Below, in pieces: positions 41,839 through 49,652 of a stretch of DNA of 64,000 nucleotides. Source of the DNA: JANNNF01 sp963772935. GTDB lineage: Bacteria > Pseudomonadota > Alphaproteobacteria > Rhodobacterales > Rhodobacteraceae. The stretch lies in contig CAVYZK010000009.1 of assembly GCA_963772935.1 (NCBI GenBank), forward strand, positions 1,364,001 to 1,428,000. The letters are read 5' to 3'. The position numbers and the translations under genes were made by a program. The notes under the pieces are model-generated. The model saw only the letters and a list, made by a program, of their open reading frames with translations, was not told where the DNA came from and did not search any database. Numbering within the stretch: position 1 is the first letter of the stretch; each line of letters begins with the position of its first letter.

Positions 41839-42507
41839 ATGACCCCCACCGAACAGGGCAGCATACTCGATTGGAAGGATGGCATCCTTCCGGTGTCGCG
41901 CCGCTTTGATGACCCGTATTTCTCGATCCACGATGGTCTGGCAGAGACGCAGCATGTGTATCTGGCGGGCAACGGGCTGCCTGCGCGGCTGTGCGACGGG
42001 TTTCAGATTGCCGAACTGGGCTTTGGCACCGGGCTGAACCTGCTGGCGACGCTGCTGGCGCATACCGGGCCGGGGATGATCCATTACACCAGCTTTGAGG
42101 CCTACCCCCTGCCCGCCGCCGATATTGCCCGCGCCTTGCAGGCGTTTCCGCAGGCCTTGGCGGTGGCGGGCCCGTTTCTGGATCAATGGGGTGCCGGGGC
42201 CACCACGATCAACCTTGGCTCCATCTCCGCGACGATCATCCTTGGCGACGCGCGCGACACCCTGCCCTTGTGGGGCGGTCGTGCCGATGCGTGGTATCTG
42301 GATGGCTTTTCCCCCGCCAAGAACCCTGAACTTTGGTCGCCCGATCTGATGGCCGAGGTCGCCCGCCATACCGCCCCGCATGGCACCTTTGCCACCTACA
42401 CCGCCGCAGGCCATGTGCGCCGCGCACTGGCGGACGCAGGGTTCACCGTGCAACGCCAGCCCGGCTTCGGCCACAAACGCCATATGACCACCGGAGCCTT
42501 GCCATGA
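41839..42507 (+). CDS. mnmD: tRNA 5-methylaminomethyl-2-thiouridine methyltransferase MnmD
   Basis: SAM-dependent methyltransferase that makes the final mnm5s2U34 in tRNA wobble positions. 222 residues: MTPTEQGSILDWKDGILPVS, RRFDDPYFSIHDGLAETQHV (20), then the SAM motif AELGFGTGLNLLATLLA and the catalytic/DUF752 segment WYLDGFSPAKNPELWSPDLM. It ends RRALADAGFTVQRQPGFGHK, typical. Standalone MnmD without the FAD domain. The ATG at 41839 is chosen; an upstream ATG at 41812 would add nine residues. Its stop overlaps the EamA start (ATGA). Confidence 0.93.
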   Translation: MTPTEQGSILDWKDGILPVSRRFDDPYFSIHDGLAETQHVYLAGNGLPARLCDGFQIAELGFGTGLNLLATLLAHTGPGMIHYTSFEAYPLPAADIARALQAFPQALAVAGPFLDQWGAGATTINLGSISATIILGDARDTLPLWGGRADAWYLDGFSPAKNPELWSPDLMAEVARHTAPHGTFATYTAAGHVRRALADAGFTVQRQPGFGHKRHMTTGALP

Positions 42508-43385
42508 CCCAAAACCCCCGCCGTGGCATTTGGCTGATGATTGCGGCCGTCGCAGCCTTTGCCGCGCAAGACGGATTTTCCCGTTACCTCGCTGGCACTT
42601 ACAACACCCTGATGATCGTCATGCTGCGCTACTGGGTGTTTGCTGCCTTCGTGATCATCCTTGCCCTGCGCCGCCCCGAAGGTATTCGGGCCGCCATTGC
42701 CTCGCACCATCCGGTGGCGCATGTCGTGCGCGCCGTGCTGCTGGTGGCGGAAATTTGCCTGATCGTCTGGGGCTATACCCTGATCGGCCTGATCGAGAGC
42801 CACGCCGTGTTTGCCATTTGCCCACTGCTGGTGGTGGCGATGTCGGGGCCTGTGCTGGGCGAACGCATCAGTTGGCAAAGATGGGCCGCTGTTGGCGCCG
42901 GAATGGTCGGCGTGGTGGTGATCTTGCGGCCCGGGGCGGGGGTGTTTTCCTGGCCCGCGCTGCTGCCCTTGGCGTCTGCGCTGATGTTTGCGACCTATTC
43001 CATCCTGACCCGCCTGACCACGCGCAATGAACCCACCTTCCCCGCGTTCTTCTGGCCTGCCGTCATTGGCGTGGTGCTGATCACCATCGTGGGTTTGCCG
43101 CAATGGCAGCCGATCGCCCCCGCCGACATGCCGTTCGTGGCGATTTATGCTGCGATTTCCGTGTTCTCACACTGGTTGCTGCTCAAATGCTATGAGGCCG
43201 CCGAGGCATCGCGGGTGCAGCCCTATGCCTATCTGCAAATCGTGTTCGTCACCGTGATCGGCCTGACGGTCTACGGCGAGACGCTGGCGCTGCCCGTCGC
43301 CATTGGTGCGGCAATCGTCGTCATGGCAGGGCTTTACGCCCTGTTGCAGGAACCCCGAAAACCCGTTGAGAAAGCCCTGACATGA
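42504..43385 (+). CDS. EamA/DMT transporter, tandem paralogue 1
   Basis: 293 residues, ten membrane helices in two EamA repeats. The start MTQNPRRGIWLMIAAVAAFA has the motif FAAQDGFSRYLAGTYNTLMI. It is obviously related to the next gene (GIWLMI ... QDGISRHLAGNYNVLMV), so a local duplication occurred. ATGA overlaps with both mnmD and the second paralogue give a three-gene coupled unit. Substrate unknown; typical candidates are amino acids or nucleobases. Confidence 0.9.
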   Translation: MTQNPRRGIWLMIAAVAAFAAQDGFSRYLAGTYNTLMIVMLRYWVFAAFVIILALRRPEGIRAAIASHHPVAHVVRAVLLVAEICLIVWGYTLIGLIESHAVFAICPLLVVAMSGPVLGERISWQRWAAVGAGMVGVVVILRPGAGVFSWPALLPLASALMFATYSILTRLTTRNEPTFPAFFWPAVIGVVLITIVGLPQWQPIAPADMPFVAIYAAISVFSHWLLLKCYEAAEASRVQPYAYLQIVFVTVIGLTVYGETLALPVAIGAAIVVMAGLYALLQEPRKPVEKALT

Positions 43386-44266
43386 GCGTGCCGCAAAACA
43401 CCAAACTCGGCATCTGGCTGATGATCGTGACCACCTTCATCTTTGCGATGCAGGACGGCATTTCGCGGCATCTGGCGGGCAATTACAACGTGCTGATGGT
43501 GGTGATGATCCGCTACTGGTTCTTTGCGCTGTTCGTCATTGCTATGGCGGCACGTACCCCCGGTGGCTTGCGGGCGGCGTTTGGCACCGCGCACCCGGTG
43601 TTGCAGACCACGCGCGGTGTGCTGCTGGCGGCAGAGGTTTGCGTGATGATCGTGGCCTTCACCGTTCTGGGTCTGGTCGAGAGCCACGCGGTGTTCACCG
43701 CCTACCCCCTGCTGGTGGCGGCCTTGTCGGGACCGATCCTGGGCGAGACGGTGGGGTGGCGGCGATGGACGGCGATTGGCATCGGCTTTGTCGGGGTGCT
43801 GATCATCTTGCAGCCGGGGTCGGGCGTGTTTTCACCCGCCGCGCTGATCCCCTTTGCGGCGGCGGCCATGTTCGCGGTCTACGGCCTGCTGACCCGCTAT
43901 GTCGGGCGGCGCGATGCGGCATCGGTCAGTTTCTTCTGGACCGGGGTCGTCGGGGCCATCGCCATGACCTGCGTGGGTGTCTGGCATTGGCAGCCGATGA
44001 CCGCCGCCGATTGGGGCTGGATGGGGGTGCTGTGCTGCACCGCCTGCCTCGGCCACTGGCTGCTGATCCGCAGCTATGAGGTGGCCGAAGCGTCCGAGGT
44101 GCAGCCCTTTGCCTATCTGCAACTGGTGTTCGCCTCGACCATCGGCATCGCCCTGTTCGGCGAGGCGCTGCGCGGCAATGTGGTGATCGGGGCCGGGGTG
44201 ATCGTTGCCGCCGGGTTGTTCACGCTGTGGCGGCAACGGGTGCGGCTCAAGGCCGGGTTGTCATGA
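43382..44266 (+). CDS. EamA/DMT transporter, tandem paralogue 2
   Basis: 294 residues, ten helices, closely similar to the preceding gene along its whole length (FAMQDGISRHLAGNYNVLMV versus FAAQDGFSRYLAGTYNTLMI; LVESHAVFTAYPLLVAALSG versus LIESHAVFAICPLLVVAMSG). The two differ in pore-facing residues, which suggests different substrates or a heterodimer. Its end overlaps 20 bases with the FMN reductase gene on the opposite strand. Function unknown beyond export or import of a small metabolite. Confidence 0.9.
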   Translation: MSVPQNTKLGIWLMIVTTFIFAMQDGISRHLAGNYNVLMVVMIRYWFFALFVIAMAARTPGGLRAAFGTAHPVLQTTRGVLLAAEVCVMIVAFTVLGLVESHAVFTAYPLLVAALSGPILGETVGWRRWTAIGIGFVGVLIILQPGSGVFSPAALIPFAAAAMFAVYGLLTRYVGRRDAASVSFFWTGVVGAIAMTCVGVWHWQPMTAADWGWMGVLCCTACLGHWLLIRSYEVAEASEVQPFAYLQLVFASTIGIALFGEALRGNVVIGAGVIVAAGLFTLWRQRVRLKAGLS

Positions 44267-44783
44267 GCCGCAGATCGGCCATCAACTCGGTCAGGGCCTT
44301 GATCGAACGCGCGTCTTTCAGGCGACCCTGATCGTCAAATGCGTTGCCGCTGTCGGCGATCATCACCTCTGGCCCCGGCAGAACCACGGGCCGAAACGGG
44401 GTCAGGCACAGGCGCAGCGAATATTGCGACCTCTCACCCCCCGCGCGGCCACTGGAGGCCGACATGATCGCCACAGGCTTGTCGCGCCACGGCCCGCCCT
44501 TGGTGCGGCTGACCCAATCGAGCGCGTTTTTCAGCACGCCAGACAGCGCCTTGTTATATTCCGGTGTGCTGATGATCACGGCGTCGGCGGCAGCAATCTG
44601 ATCGGCGAGGGTTTGCACCTCTGCCGGAATGCCCTTGGCCTCAAGGTCACCGTCATACAGCGGCAGGTGCAGGTCGGCGTCGATATGGTCGGCCGCGCCG
44701 AAAAGCCGCTGTGCCTCGGCCAGCAGCAGGCGGTTGGTGGAGGCTTGGCGCAGCGCGCCGCAGATGCCAAGAACGTTTATCAT
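44247..44783 (-). CDS. NADPH-dependent FMN reductase family protein
   Basis: About 178 residues from MINVLGICGALRQASTNRLL. The flavodoxin-like phosphate-binding loop SGALRQASTN type (GALRQAST) and the FMN-ring segment STPEYNKALSGVLKNALDWV are clear. Such proteins are NADPH:quinone or azo/chromate reductases (ArsH/ChrR-like) or the reductase of flavin-dependent oxygenases. No partner gene adjoins. The ATG at 44783 is preceded by AAAGGCC; the longer frame upstream adds a non-homologous leader. It converges with the EamA paralogue. Confidence 0.9.
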   Translation of the reverse strand: MINVLGICGALRQASTNRLLLAEAQRLFGAADHIDADLHLPLYDGDLEAKGIPAEVQTLADQIAAADAVIISTPEYNKALSGVLKNALDWVSRTKGGPWRDKPVAIMSASSGRAGGERSQYSLRLCLTPFRPVVLPGPEVMIADSGNAFDDQGRLKDARSIKALTELMADLRLMTTRP

Positions 44784-44897
44784 GGGGGGCCTTTCGAAGG
44801 TTTGACGGCACCCTAGCGACTGGACGGGCAGTTGCAACAAGGCTTGCCCCTGCCGCTGGTGCGGTTAAAGTTTGATCAAATGAGGCGAGGGTAAAAC

Positions 44898-46568
44898 ATG
44901 CGGCACGGCGGACAAATTCTGGCGGATCATCTGGCGGCTTACGGGGTGGACCGGGTGTTCTCGGTGCCGGGGGAAAGTTTTCTGGCGGCTCTGGATGGGC
45001 TGTATGAACGCGGCATTCCCAACATCGTCTGCCGCCACGAAGGCGGGGCCGCCATGATGGCCGAGGCCGCGGGCAAGCTGACGGGCCGCCCCGGTGTGGC
45101 CTTTGTGACGCGGGGGCCGGGGGCGACCAATGCGGCGGCGGGTGTGCATATCGCCAAGCAAGACAGCACGCCGATGATCCTGTTTGTCGGCCAGATCGCG
45201 CGGGGCCACCGCGACCGCGAGGCGTTTCAGGAAGTGGACTACCGCGCCGTCTTTGGCCCCTTGGCCAAATGGGCCGCCGAGATTGATCAGGTGGACCGCC
45301 TGCCCGAATACATCAGCCGTGCCTTTCATGTGGCGATGTCGGGCCGTCCCGGTCCGGTGGTGCTGGCGCTGCCCGAAGACATGCTGTCGTCCTTTGCTGA
45401 TGTGGCCGACATCCCGCCCCCTGCCACCCTGCTGCCGGGGGTGACAGAGGCGCAGGTGCAGGCCGTGACCGATGCCCTGCGCGGGGCACAACGCCCCTTG
45501 GTGGTGGCCGGTGGCCCGCGCTGGACGGCGCAGGCGGCGGATGATCTGGCAGCGTTTGCAACGGCTTGGGGCCTGCCCGTGGCGGTGAGCTTTCGCCGTC
45601 AGGACCGGCTGAACAATGACAATCCGGCCTATGTCGGCGATCTGGGCGTGGGGATGAACCCCAAGCTGGGGGCACGGCTGGCGCAGGCGGATGTGTTGCT
45701 GGTGCTGGGCTCGCGGCTGGGTGACATTGCGACGGGGGGGTATGAAATCCTCGACCCCGGAAAGCCCGGGCCAAGGATCATCCACGTCCACGCGGATGCG
45801 GATGAGTTGGGGCGGGTGTTCCGCCCCGATGTGGCCGTGGCCAGCCCCGCCCCGGTGATGCTGTCAGCCCTTGCCGCGAGCACCGCCCCCAATGACCGCC
45901 CGTGGGCCGCCTGGTCTGCACAGGCCCGCACGGAGTACGAGGCATGGCAAAAACCCGTGCCGACCCCGGGTGATGTGCGGATGGAGGAGGTTATCGGCTG
46001 GATGGCCGCCAACCTGCCCCATGACGCCATCATCACCAACGGGGCGGGCAATTATGCGGCCTTCCTGCACCGCTATTACCGCTTCCGCCAGACCGCCACG
46101 CAATTGGCGCCCACTTCGGGATCAATGGGGTACGGCTTTCCGGCGGCGGTTGCGGCCAAGATCACCCACCCCGACCGCACTGTGGTCTGCATGGCGGGCG
46201 ATGGCTGTTTCCAGATGACCCTGAACGAGATGTCCACCGCCAAGCAGCACAGTGCCGCCGTGATCGTGATCGTTGCCAACAACGGGCGCTATGGCACCAT
46301 CCGCATGCACCAGGAAAAGGAATATCCCGGCCGGGTGTCGGGCACCGATCTTGCCAACCCCGATTTCGCCGCCCTCGCCCGCGCGTATGGCGGGCATGGC
46401 GAACTGGTCACACAGCAAGCCGATTTCCCGGCGGCCTTCGCGCGTGCGGCAGCCTCGGGGCTGCCCGCCATCATCGAATTGCGGCTGGACCCCGCCATGC
46501 TGACCACCACCATGACGCTGGATCAGATGCGCGCGGCAGGCTTTGCGAAACAGGCCAGCGGAGCATGA
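44898..46568 (+). CDS. Thiamine pyrophosphate-dependent enzyme, acetolactate synthase-like
   Basis: 556 residues with three canonical TPP-enzyme domains: N-terminal Pyr domain (ILADHLAAYGVDRVFSVPGE, catalytic Glu in CRHEGGAAMMAEAAGKLTG), central domain (LVVAGGPRW, VLGSRLGDIATGGYEILD) and PP domain with the metal/TPP motif AGDGCFQMTLNEMSTAKQHS ending VIVIVANN. Acetolactate synthase catalytic subunits look like this, but no regulatory subunit (ilvN/ilvH) is adjacent. It could equally be a benzoylformate decarboxylase- or oxalyl-CoA-like member. It is not the anabolic IlvB with certainty. A hairpin element lies right behind it, then bioM. Confidence 0.88.
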   Translation: MRHGGQILADHLAAYGVDRVFSVPGESFLAALDGLYERGIPNIVCRHEGGAAMMAEAAGKLTGRPGVAFVTRGPGATNAAAGVHIAKQDSTPMILFVGQIARGHRDREAFQEVDYRAVFGPLAKWAAEIDQVDRLPEYISRAFHVAMSGRPGPVVLALPEDMLSSFADVADIPPPATLLPGVTEAQVQAVTDALRGAQRPLVVAGGPRWTAQAADDLAAFATAWGLPVAVSFRRQDRLNNDNPAYVGDLGVGMNPKLGARLAQADVLLVLGSRLGDIATGGYEILDPGKPGPRIIHVHADADELGRVFRPDVAVASPAPVMLSALAASTAPNDRPWAAWSAQARTEYEAWQKPVPTPGDVRMEEVIGWMAANLPHDAIITNGAGNYAAFLHRYYRFRQTATQLAPTSGSMGYGFPAAVAAKITHPDRTVVCMAGDGCFQMTLNEMSTAKQHSAAVIVIVANNGRYGTIRMHQEKEYPGRVSGTDLANPDFAALARAYGGHGELVTQQADFPAAFARAAASGLPAIIELRLDPAMLTTTMTLDQMRAAGFAKQASGA

Positions 46569-46578
46569 CGGCACAGGG

Positions 46579-46594
46579 GTGGGTGAAAACCCAC
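46579..46594. repeat. Hairpin element at the 3' end of the TPP-enzyme gene
   Basis: GTGGGT, loop GAAA, ACCCAC, then TCTACC. Same family as the palindrome at 40743 and the hairpin at 63786 (flank CTACC / GGTAG). It begins 10 bases after the stop codon. Confidence 0.55.
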
Positions 46595-46653
46595 TCTACC
46601 GCTTGCCGCCGTCGCCCGATACAAAGCGCCTGAACCTCAGCGAAGGCCCCCTG

Positions 46654-47388
46654 ATGCCCCCCCACCCCGATCATGCTGGCATCCGCCTTGACAACGCCTC
46701 GGTCACGCTGAGCCACCGCCTGATCCTGCCGCCGATCACCTTGCACCTGCACGAACGGCGCATCGGCATTCTGGGCCGCAACGGATCGGGCAAGACCACG
46801 CTGCTGCGGCTGATGGCGGGGTTGATCGCACCCGGCACCGGGACTGTCACCATTGACGGCAAAGACCCCGCCCGCCGCCGTGAGATTTTGCCCCACATCG
46901 GCATCCTGTTTCAGAATCCCGACCATCAGATCCTGTTCCCGACGGTCGAGGAGGAATTGGCCTTCGGTCTGCGCCAACTGGGGCAATCTGCCGCCCAAGC
47001 CGCTGAAACTGTAGCACAAACCCTTGCGGACGAATCCCGCACCCATTGGGCAAAGGCACCCGTCACCACCCTGAGCCAAGGCCAGCGGCACTATCTGTGC
47101 CTGCTGGCGATCCTGCTGATGAACCCCGCCACGATCCTGCTGGATGAACCCTTCGCGGGCCTCGATCTGCCCACCATTCAGCGGTTGCAACGCAGGCTGG
47201 CGCGGGTGCCGCAGCGGCTGATCACCATCAGCCATGACCCGGCCAGCCTTGCCACGTCTGACCGCATCCTGTGGCTGGATCAGGGCCGCATCCATGCCGA
47301 CGGCCCCCCTGCGGATGTGATCCCGGCCTTCACTGCCGCCATGAACCGGATCGGAGAGGTCGATGCTGACACTGACCTCGCCGGTTGA
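46654..47388 (+). CDS. bioM: Biotin ECF transporter ATPase BioM
   Basis: ATP-binding subunit of the energy-coupling-factor biotin importer BioMNY. About 244 residues from MPPHPDHAGIRLDNASVTLS: Walker A GILGRNGSGKTTLLRLMAGL, Q-loop IGILFQNPDHQILFPTVEEE, ABC signature LSQGQRHYLCLLA, Walker B ATILLDEPFAGLD and the H-loop ITISHDPASL. The frame is open upstream to a TTG inside the previous gene's end, but the start is the ATG at 46654. Its end overlaps bioN by 26 bases, so BioM and BioN are coupled. Start region contains no clear BioR operator. Confidence 0.93.
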   Translation: MPPHPDHAGIRLDNASVTLSHRLILPPITLHLHERRIGILGRNGSGKTTLLRLMAGLIAPGTGTVTIDGKDPARRREILPHIGILFQNPDHQILFPTVEEELAFGLRQLGQSAAQAAETVAQTLADESRTHWAKAPVTTLSQGQRHYLCLLAILLMNPATILLDEPFAGLDLPTIQRLQRRLARVPQRLITISHDPASLATSDRILWLDQGRIHADGPPADVIPAFTAAMNRIGEVDADTDLAG

Positions 47389-47959
47389 AACCGCGTTTCA
47401 TCGTTTGCCTGCCGGGGCGAAACTGGCGGCGTTATGCGTGGCAACAGCCATCCTGTTCGGCTGCACCACGATTGCCCCACTGGCCATCGCATTGCTGGCC
47501 ACGCTGGCGCTAACGGCAACCGGCGGAACGATTTTCCTGCGGCATGCTACCCTGATGCTGCGCCCGTTGATCCCCTTCGTCGTCATCGTGGCGCTGTGGC
47601 ACCTGATCACCGATGATCTGGCCCAAGGCACCGTCATCCTGCTGCGGCTGATCACCGTGGTGATGCTGGCCAACCTTGTGACCATGACAACCCGGTTGTC
47701 TGACATGATCGACGTGCTGACGAAACTTGCCCGCCCTCTGCGCCCGGTTCTGAACCCCGCCACACTCGCCCTTGCCATCGCCTTGACCATCCGTTTCATC
47801 CCCAGCCTGTCCGACCGCATGGCCGAGATCAGGCTGGCATGGCGGGCACGGTCGCCAAACCGCCCGGGCTGGCGCCTGCTGACCCCCGCCACCCTTGCCG
47901 CTTTGGACGATGCCGACAGGGTCGCAGAGACCTTGCGCGCACGGGGAGGCGCGGGCTAA
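47363..47959 (+). CDS. bioN: Biotin ECF transporter transmembrane protein BioN
   Basis: EcfT-type T component of the biotin importer. 198 residues with five or six membrane helices (LAALCVATAILFGCTTIAPL, TLMLRPLIPFVVIVALWHLI, LALAIALTIRFIPSLSD). The two cytoplasmic coupling motifs characteristic of T components, (A)-R-(A/G), lie at RLAWRARSP and AETLRARGG and contact the ATPase. The gene starts within bioM and is followed 29 bases later by bioY. Confidence 0.92.
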   Translation: MLTLTSPVETAFHRLPAGAKLAALCVATAILFGCTTIAPLAIALLATLALTATGGTIFLRHATLMLRPLIPFVVIVALWHLITDDLAQGTVILLRLITVVMLANLVTMTTRLSDMIDVLTKLARPLRPVLNPATLALAIALTIRFIPSLSDRMAEIRLAWRARSPNRPGWRLLTPATLAALDDADRVAETLRARGGAG

Positions 47960-47988
47960 GGGAACGCAAGGGAACAACAGGAGACCCA

Positions 47989-48531
47989 ATGGAACGCAAT
48001 CTTACCCACATCGCCCTTTTCGCCGCATTGATTGCCGTGCTGGGTCTTGTGCCCAAGATCGACCTTGCCGGCGGGGTGCCGATTACGGCGCAATCGCTGG
48101 GGATCATGTTGTGCGGCACCGTTCTTGGGGCCAAGCGGGGGGCGCTTGCGGTCGTGTTGTTTCTGGCACTGGTGGCGGTTGGCTTGCCGCTGTTGTCGGG
48201 GGGCAGGGGTGGGCTTGGCGTGTTTGCCGGGCCATCGGTCGGCTTTCTGATCGGCTTCCCGATTGCCGCCTTTGTTGCGGGCTGGATTGTGGAAAACACC
48301 ACCTTGCCCGTCGGTCTTGCGGCCGGTGCGGCAGCGGTGATCGGGGGGATTGCCGTTTTGTATCTGTTTGGGATTGCTGGCCTTTCGATCATGCTGGGCA
48401 AAACCTGGGCCGAGGCCACGGTGATCAGCTTTGCCTACCTGCCCGGCGATGTGCTGAAGGCGGTTCTGTGCGGGTTCATCACGCAAAGCATCGCCCGCAT
48501 GCGCCCCGGCGCGCTGCTGTCGCGCGCCTGA
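47989..48531 (+). CDS. bioY: Biotin transporter BioY (S component)
   Basis: Biotin-binding S component. 180 residues from MERNLTHIALFAALIAVLGL. Family features: PKIDLAGGVPITAQSLGIML (20), AKRGALAVVLFLALVAVGLP with the SGGRGGLGVFAGPSVGFLIG motif, and a C-terminal TWAEATVISFAYLPGDVLKA. Six membrane helices. The ATG at 47989 is preceded by GGAGA; the longer open frame would intrude into bioN. The 3' end is locally duplicated (see the repeat at 48511-48569). BioY can work alone or with BioMN, whose genes are next to it. Confidence 0.93.
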   Translation: MERNLTHIALFAALIAVLGLVPKIDLAGGVPITAQSLGIMLCGTVLGAKRGALAVVLFLALVAVGLPLLSGGRGGLGVFAGPSVGFLIGFPIAAFVAGWIVENTTLPVGLAAGAAAVIGGIAVLYLFGIAGLSIMLGKTWAEATVISFAYLPGDVLKAVLCGFITQSIARMRPGALLSRA

Positions 48532-48569
48532 AACTATAGCGGGCCGCGCTGCTGTCGCGCGCCTGAAAC
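48511..48569. repeat. Direct repeat spanning the bioY stop codon
   Basis: The 24-base word beginning GCGCTGCTGTCGCGCG and ending CTGAAAC is present at 48511-48534 and again at 48546-48569, a spacing of 35 bases. The first copy encodes the last BioY residues (ALLSRA and TGA). The second is noncoding. It looks like a replication-slippage duplication. Confidence 0.8.
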
Positions 48570-48572
48570 GGG

Positions 48573-49652
48573 TCAGGCGGCGAAAATAACCGCCGTCCCC
48601 AAGCCCCCCGCCGCCGCAATGGCCGCCAATCCATGACCTGCCCGCAGGTCATGGAACACCCGCACGGCCAGCACAGCACCCGAGGCCCCGATGGGGTGCC
48701 CGCGCGCCAGGGCCCCCCCGCCCTGATTGACCACATCCGGGTTCAGCCCCGCGCCCTGAACGCAGGCGATGGCCTGGGCCGCATAAGCCTCCATCACCTC
48801 GGCCACCGACAGATCGGCGGCGCGCACCCCACTGCCGGCCAAAGCGGCGGCAATGGCAGGCACCGGGGCCAGACCCGGCTCGGCAGGGTCAGCCCCCAGG
48901 GTGCGGCCCGCGACAATCCGCATGGCCCGCGCAGCCTTGGCGGCCACACGGGCTGACACCACCAGACAAAACGCCGCCCCATCCGCTGCGACAGCGGCAT
49001 TGGCGGCGGTGATCGTGCCGGTGATCACCTTGGCCCGTGCCGCAATGGCCGGGGTCAGCGCGCGCGTGAAGGGGTCGCTTGAAACGCCAGCAATTTCAAC
49101 GATCTCAGGCATATTCGCCACAGCCCGCCCATGGCTGCGCACCGCCCAGTCATCCTGCACCGACCGGCCTATCCCCAACCGCGCCGCCAGAGCATCCGCC
49201 GCCTGCGCCATCCCGACCTCGCGGTCGGGCCACGGCGTGAACGGCGGTTGGTCATAGGGCACCGCCGCGCCGCCATCCGGGTCGGTCCGCAAGCGCAAAG
49301 GCCTGCGGGAATAGCTTTCCACCCCACCCGCCAGCACCACCTCAGCCGCGCCCGAGGCCACCATCGCCCGCGCGATCAGCAGCGCATCCAGCCCCCCCAC
49401 ACATTGGCGATCAATCGAAAGGCCCGCCACCCGGTCTGGCAAACCCGCCGCAAGCGCCACCCGCCGCGCAGGATTACCGCCCGCGCCAAGCGCGTTCGAC
49501 ACGATCACCTCATCCACCTCGGCCCCGGAAATCCCCGCGTCGGCAAGACAGGCCCGCAGCACCGGGGCCGCCAGTTCCTCAATCGACAGCAGCGCAAACG
49601 CCCCGCCACGCGGCACCACGGCGCTGCGTCTGGCGGCGATGATGAACGTCAT
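48573..49652 (-). CDS. Thiolase family protein (acetyl-CoA acetyltransferase-like)
   Basis: About 359 residues from MTFIIAARRSAVVPRGGAFA. The nucleophile cysteine lies in LSIDRQCVGGLDALLIA, the distal histidine in GGGALARGHPIGASGAV, and the C-terminal GLGTAVIFAA. The expected final catalytic cysteine of thiolase (usually in a CxG segment such as xxCxGGGxG) is replaced: the sequence there reads AAAGGLGTAVI, with no cysteine. So the second acid/base cysteine may be absent, as in some condensing or SCP2-like thiolases. Start codon overlaps the stop of the AMP-ligase gene (ATGA). Role possibly tied to the adjacent acyl ligase. Confidence 0.82.
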   Translation of the reverse strand: MTFIIAARRSAVVPRGGAFALLSIEELAAPVLRACLADAGISGAEVDEVIVSNALGAGGNPARRVALAAGLPDRVAGLSIDRQCVGGLDALLIARAMVASGAAEVVLAGGVESYSRRPLRLRTDPDGGAAVPYDQPPFTPWPDREVGMAQAADALAARLGIGRSVQDDWAVRSHGRAVANMPEIVEIAGVSSDPFTRALTPAIAARAKVITGTITAANAAVAADGAAFCLVVSARVAAKAARAMRIVAGRTLGADPAEPGLAPVPAIAAALAGSGVRAADLSVAEVMEAYAAQAIACVQGAGLNPDVVNQGGGALARGHPIGASGAVLAVRVFHDLRAGHGLAAIAAAGGLGTAVIFAA

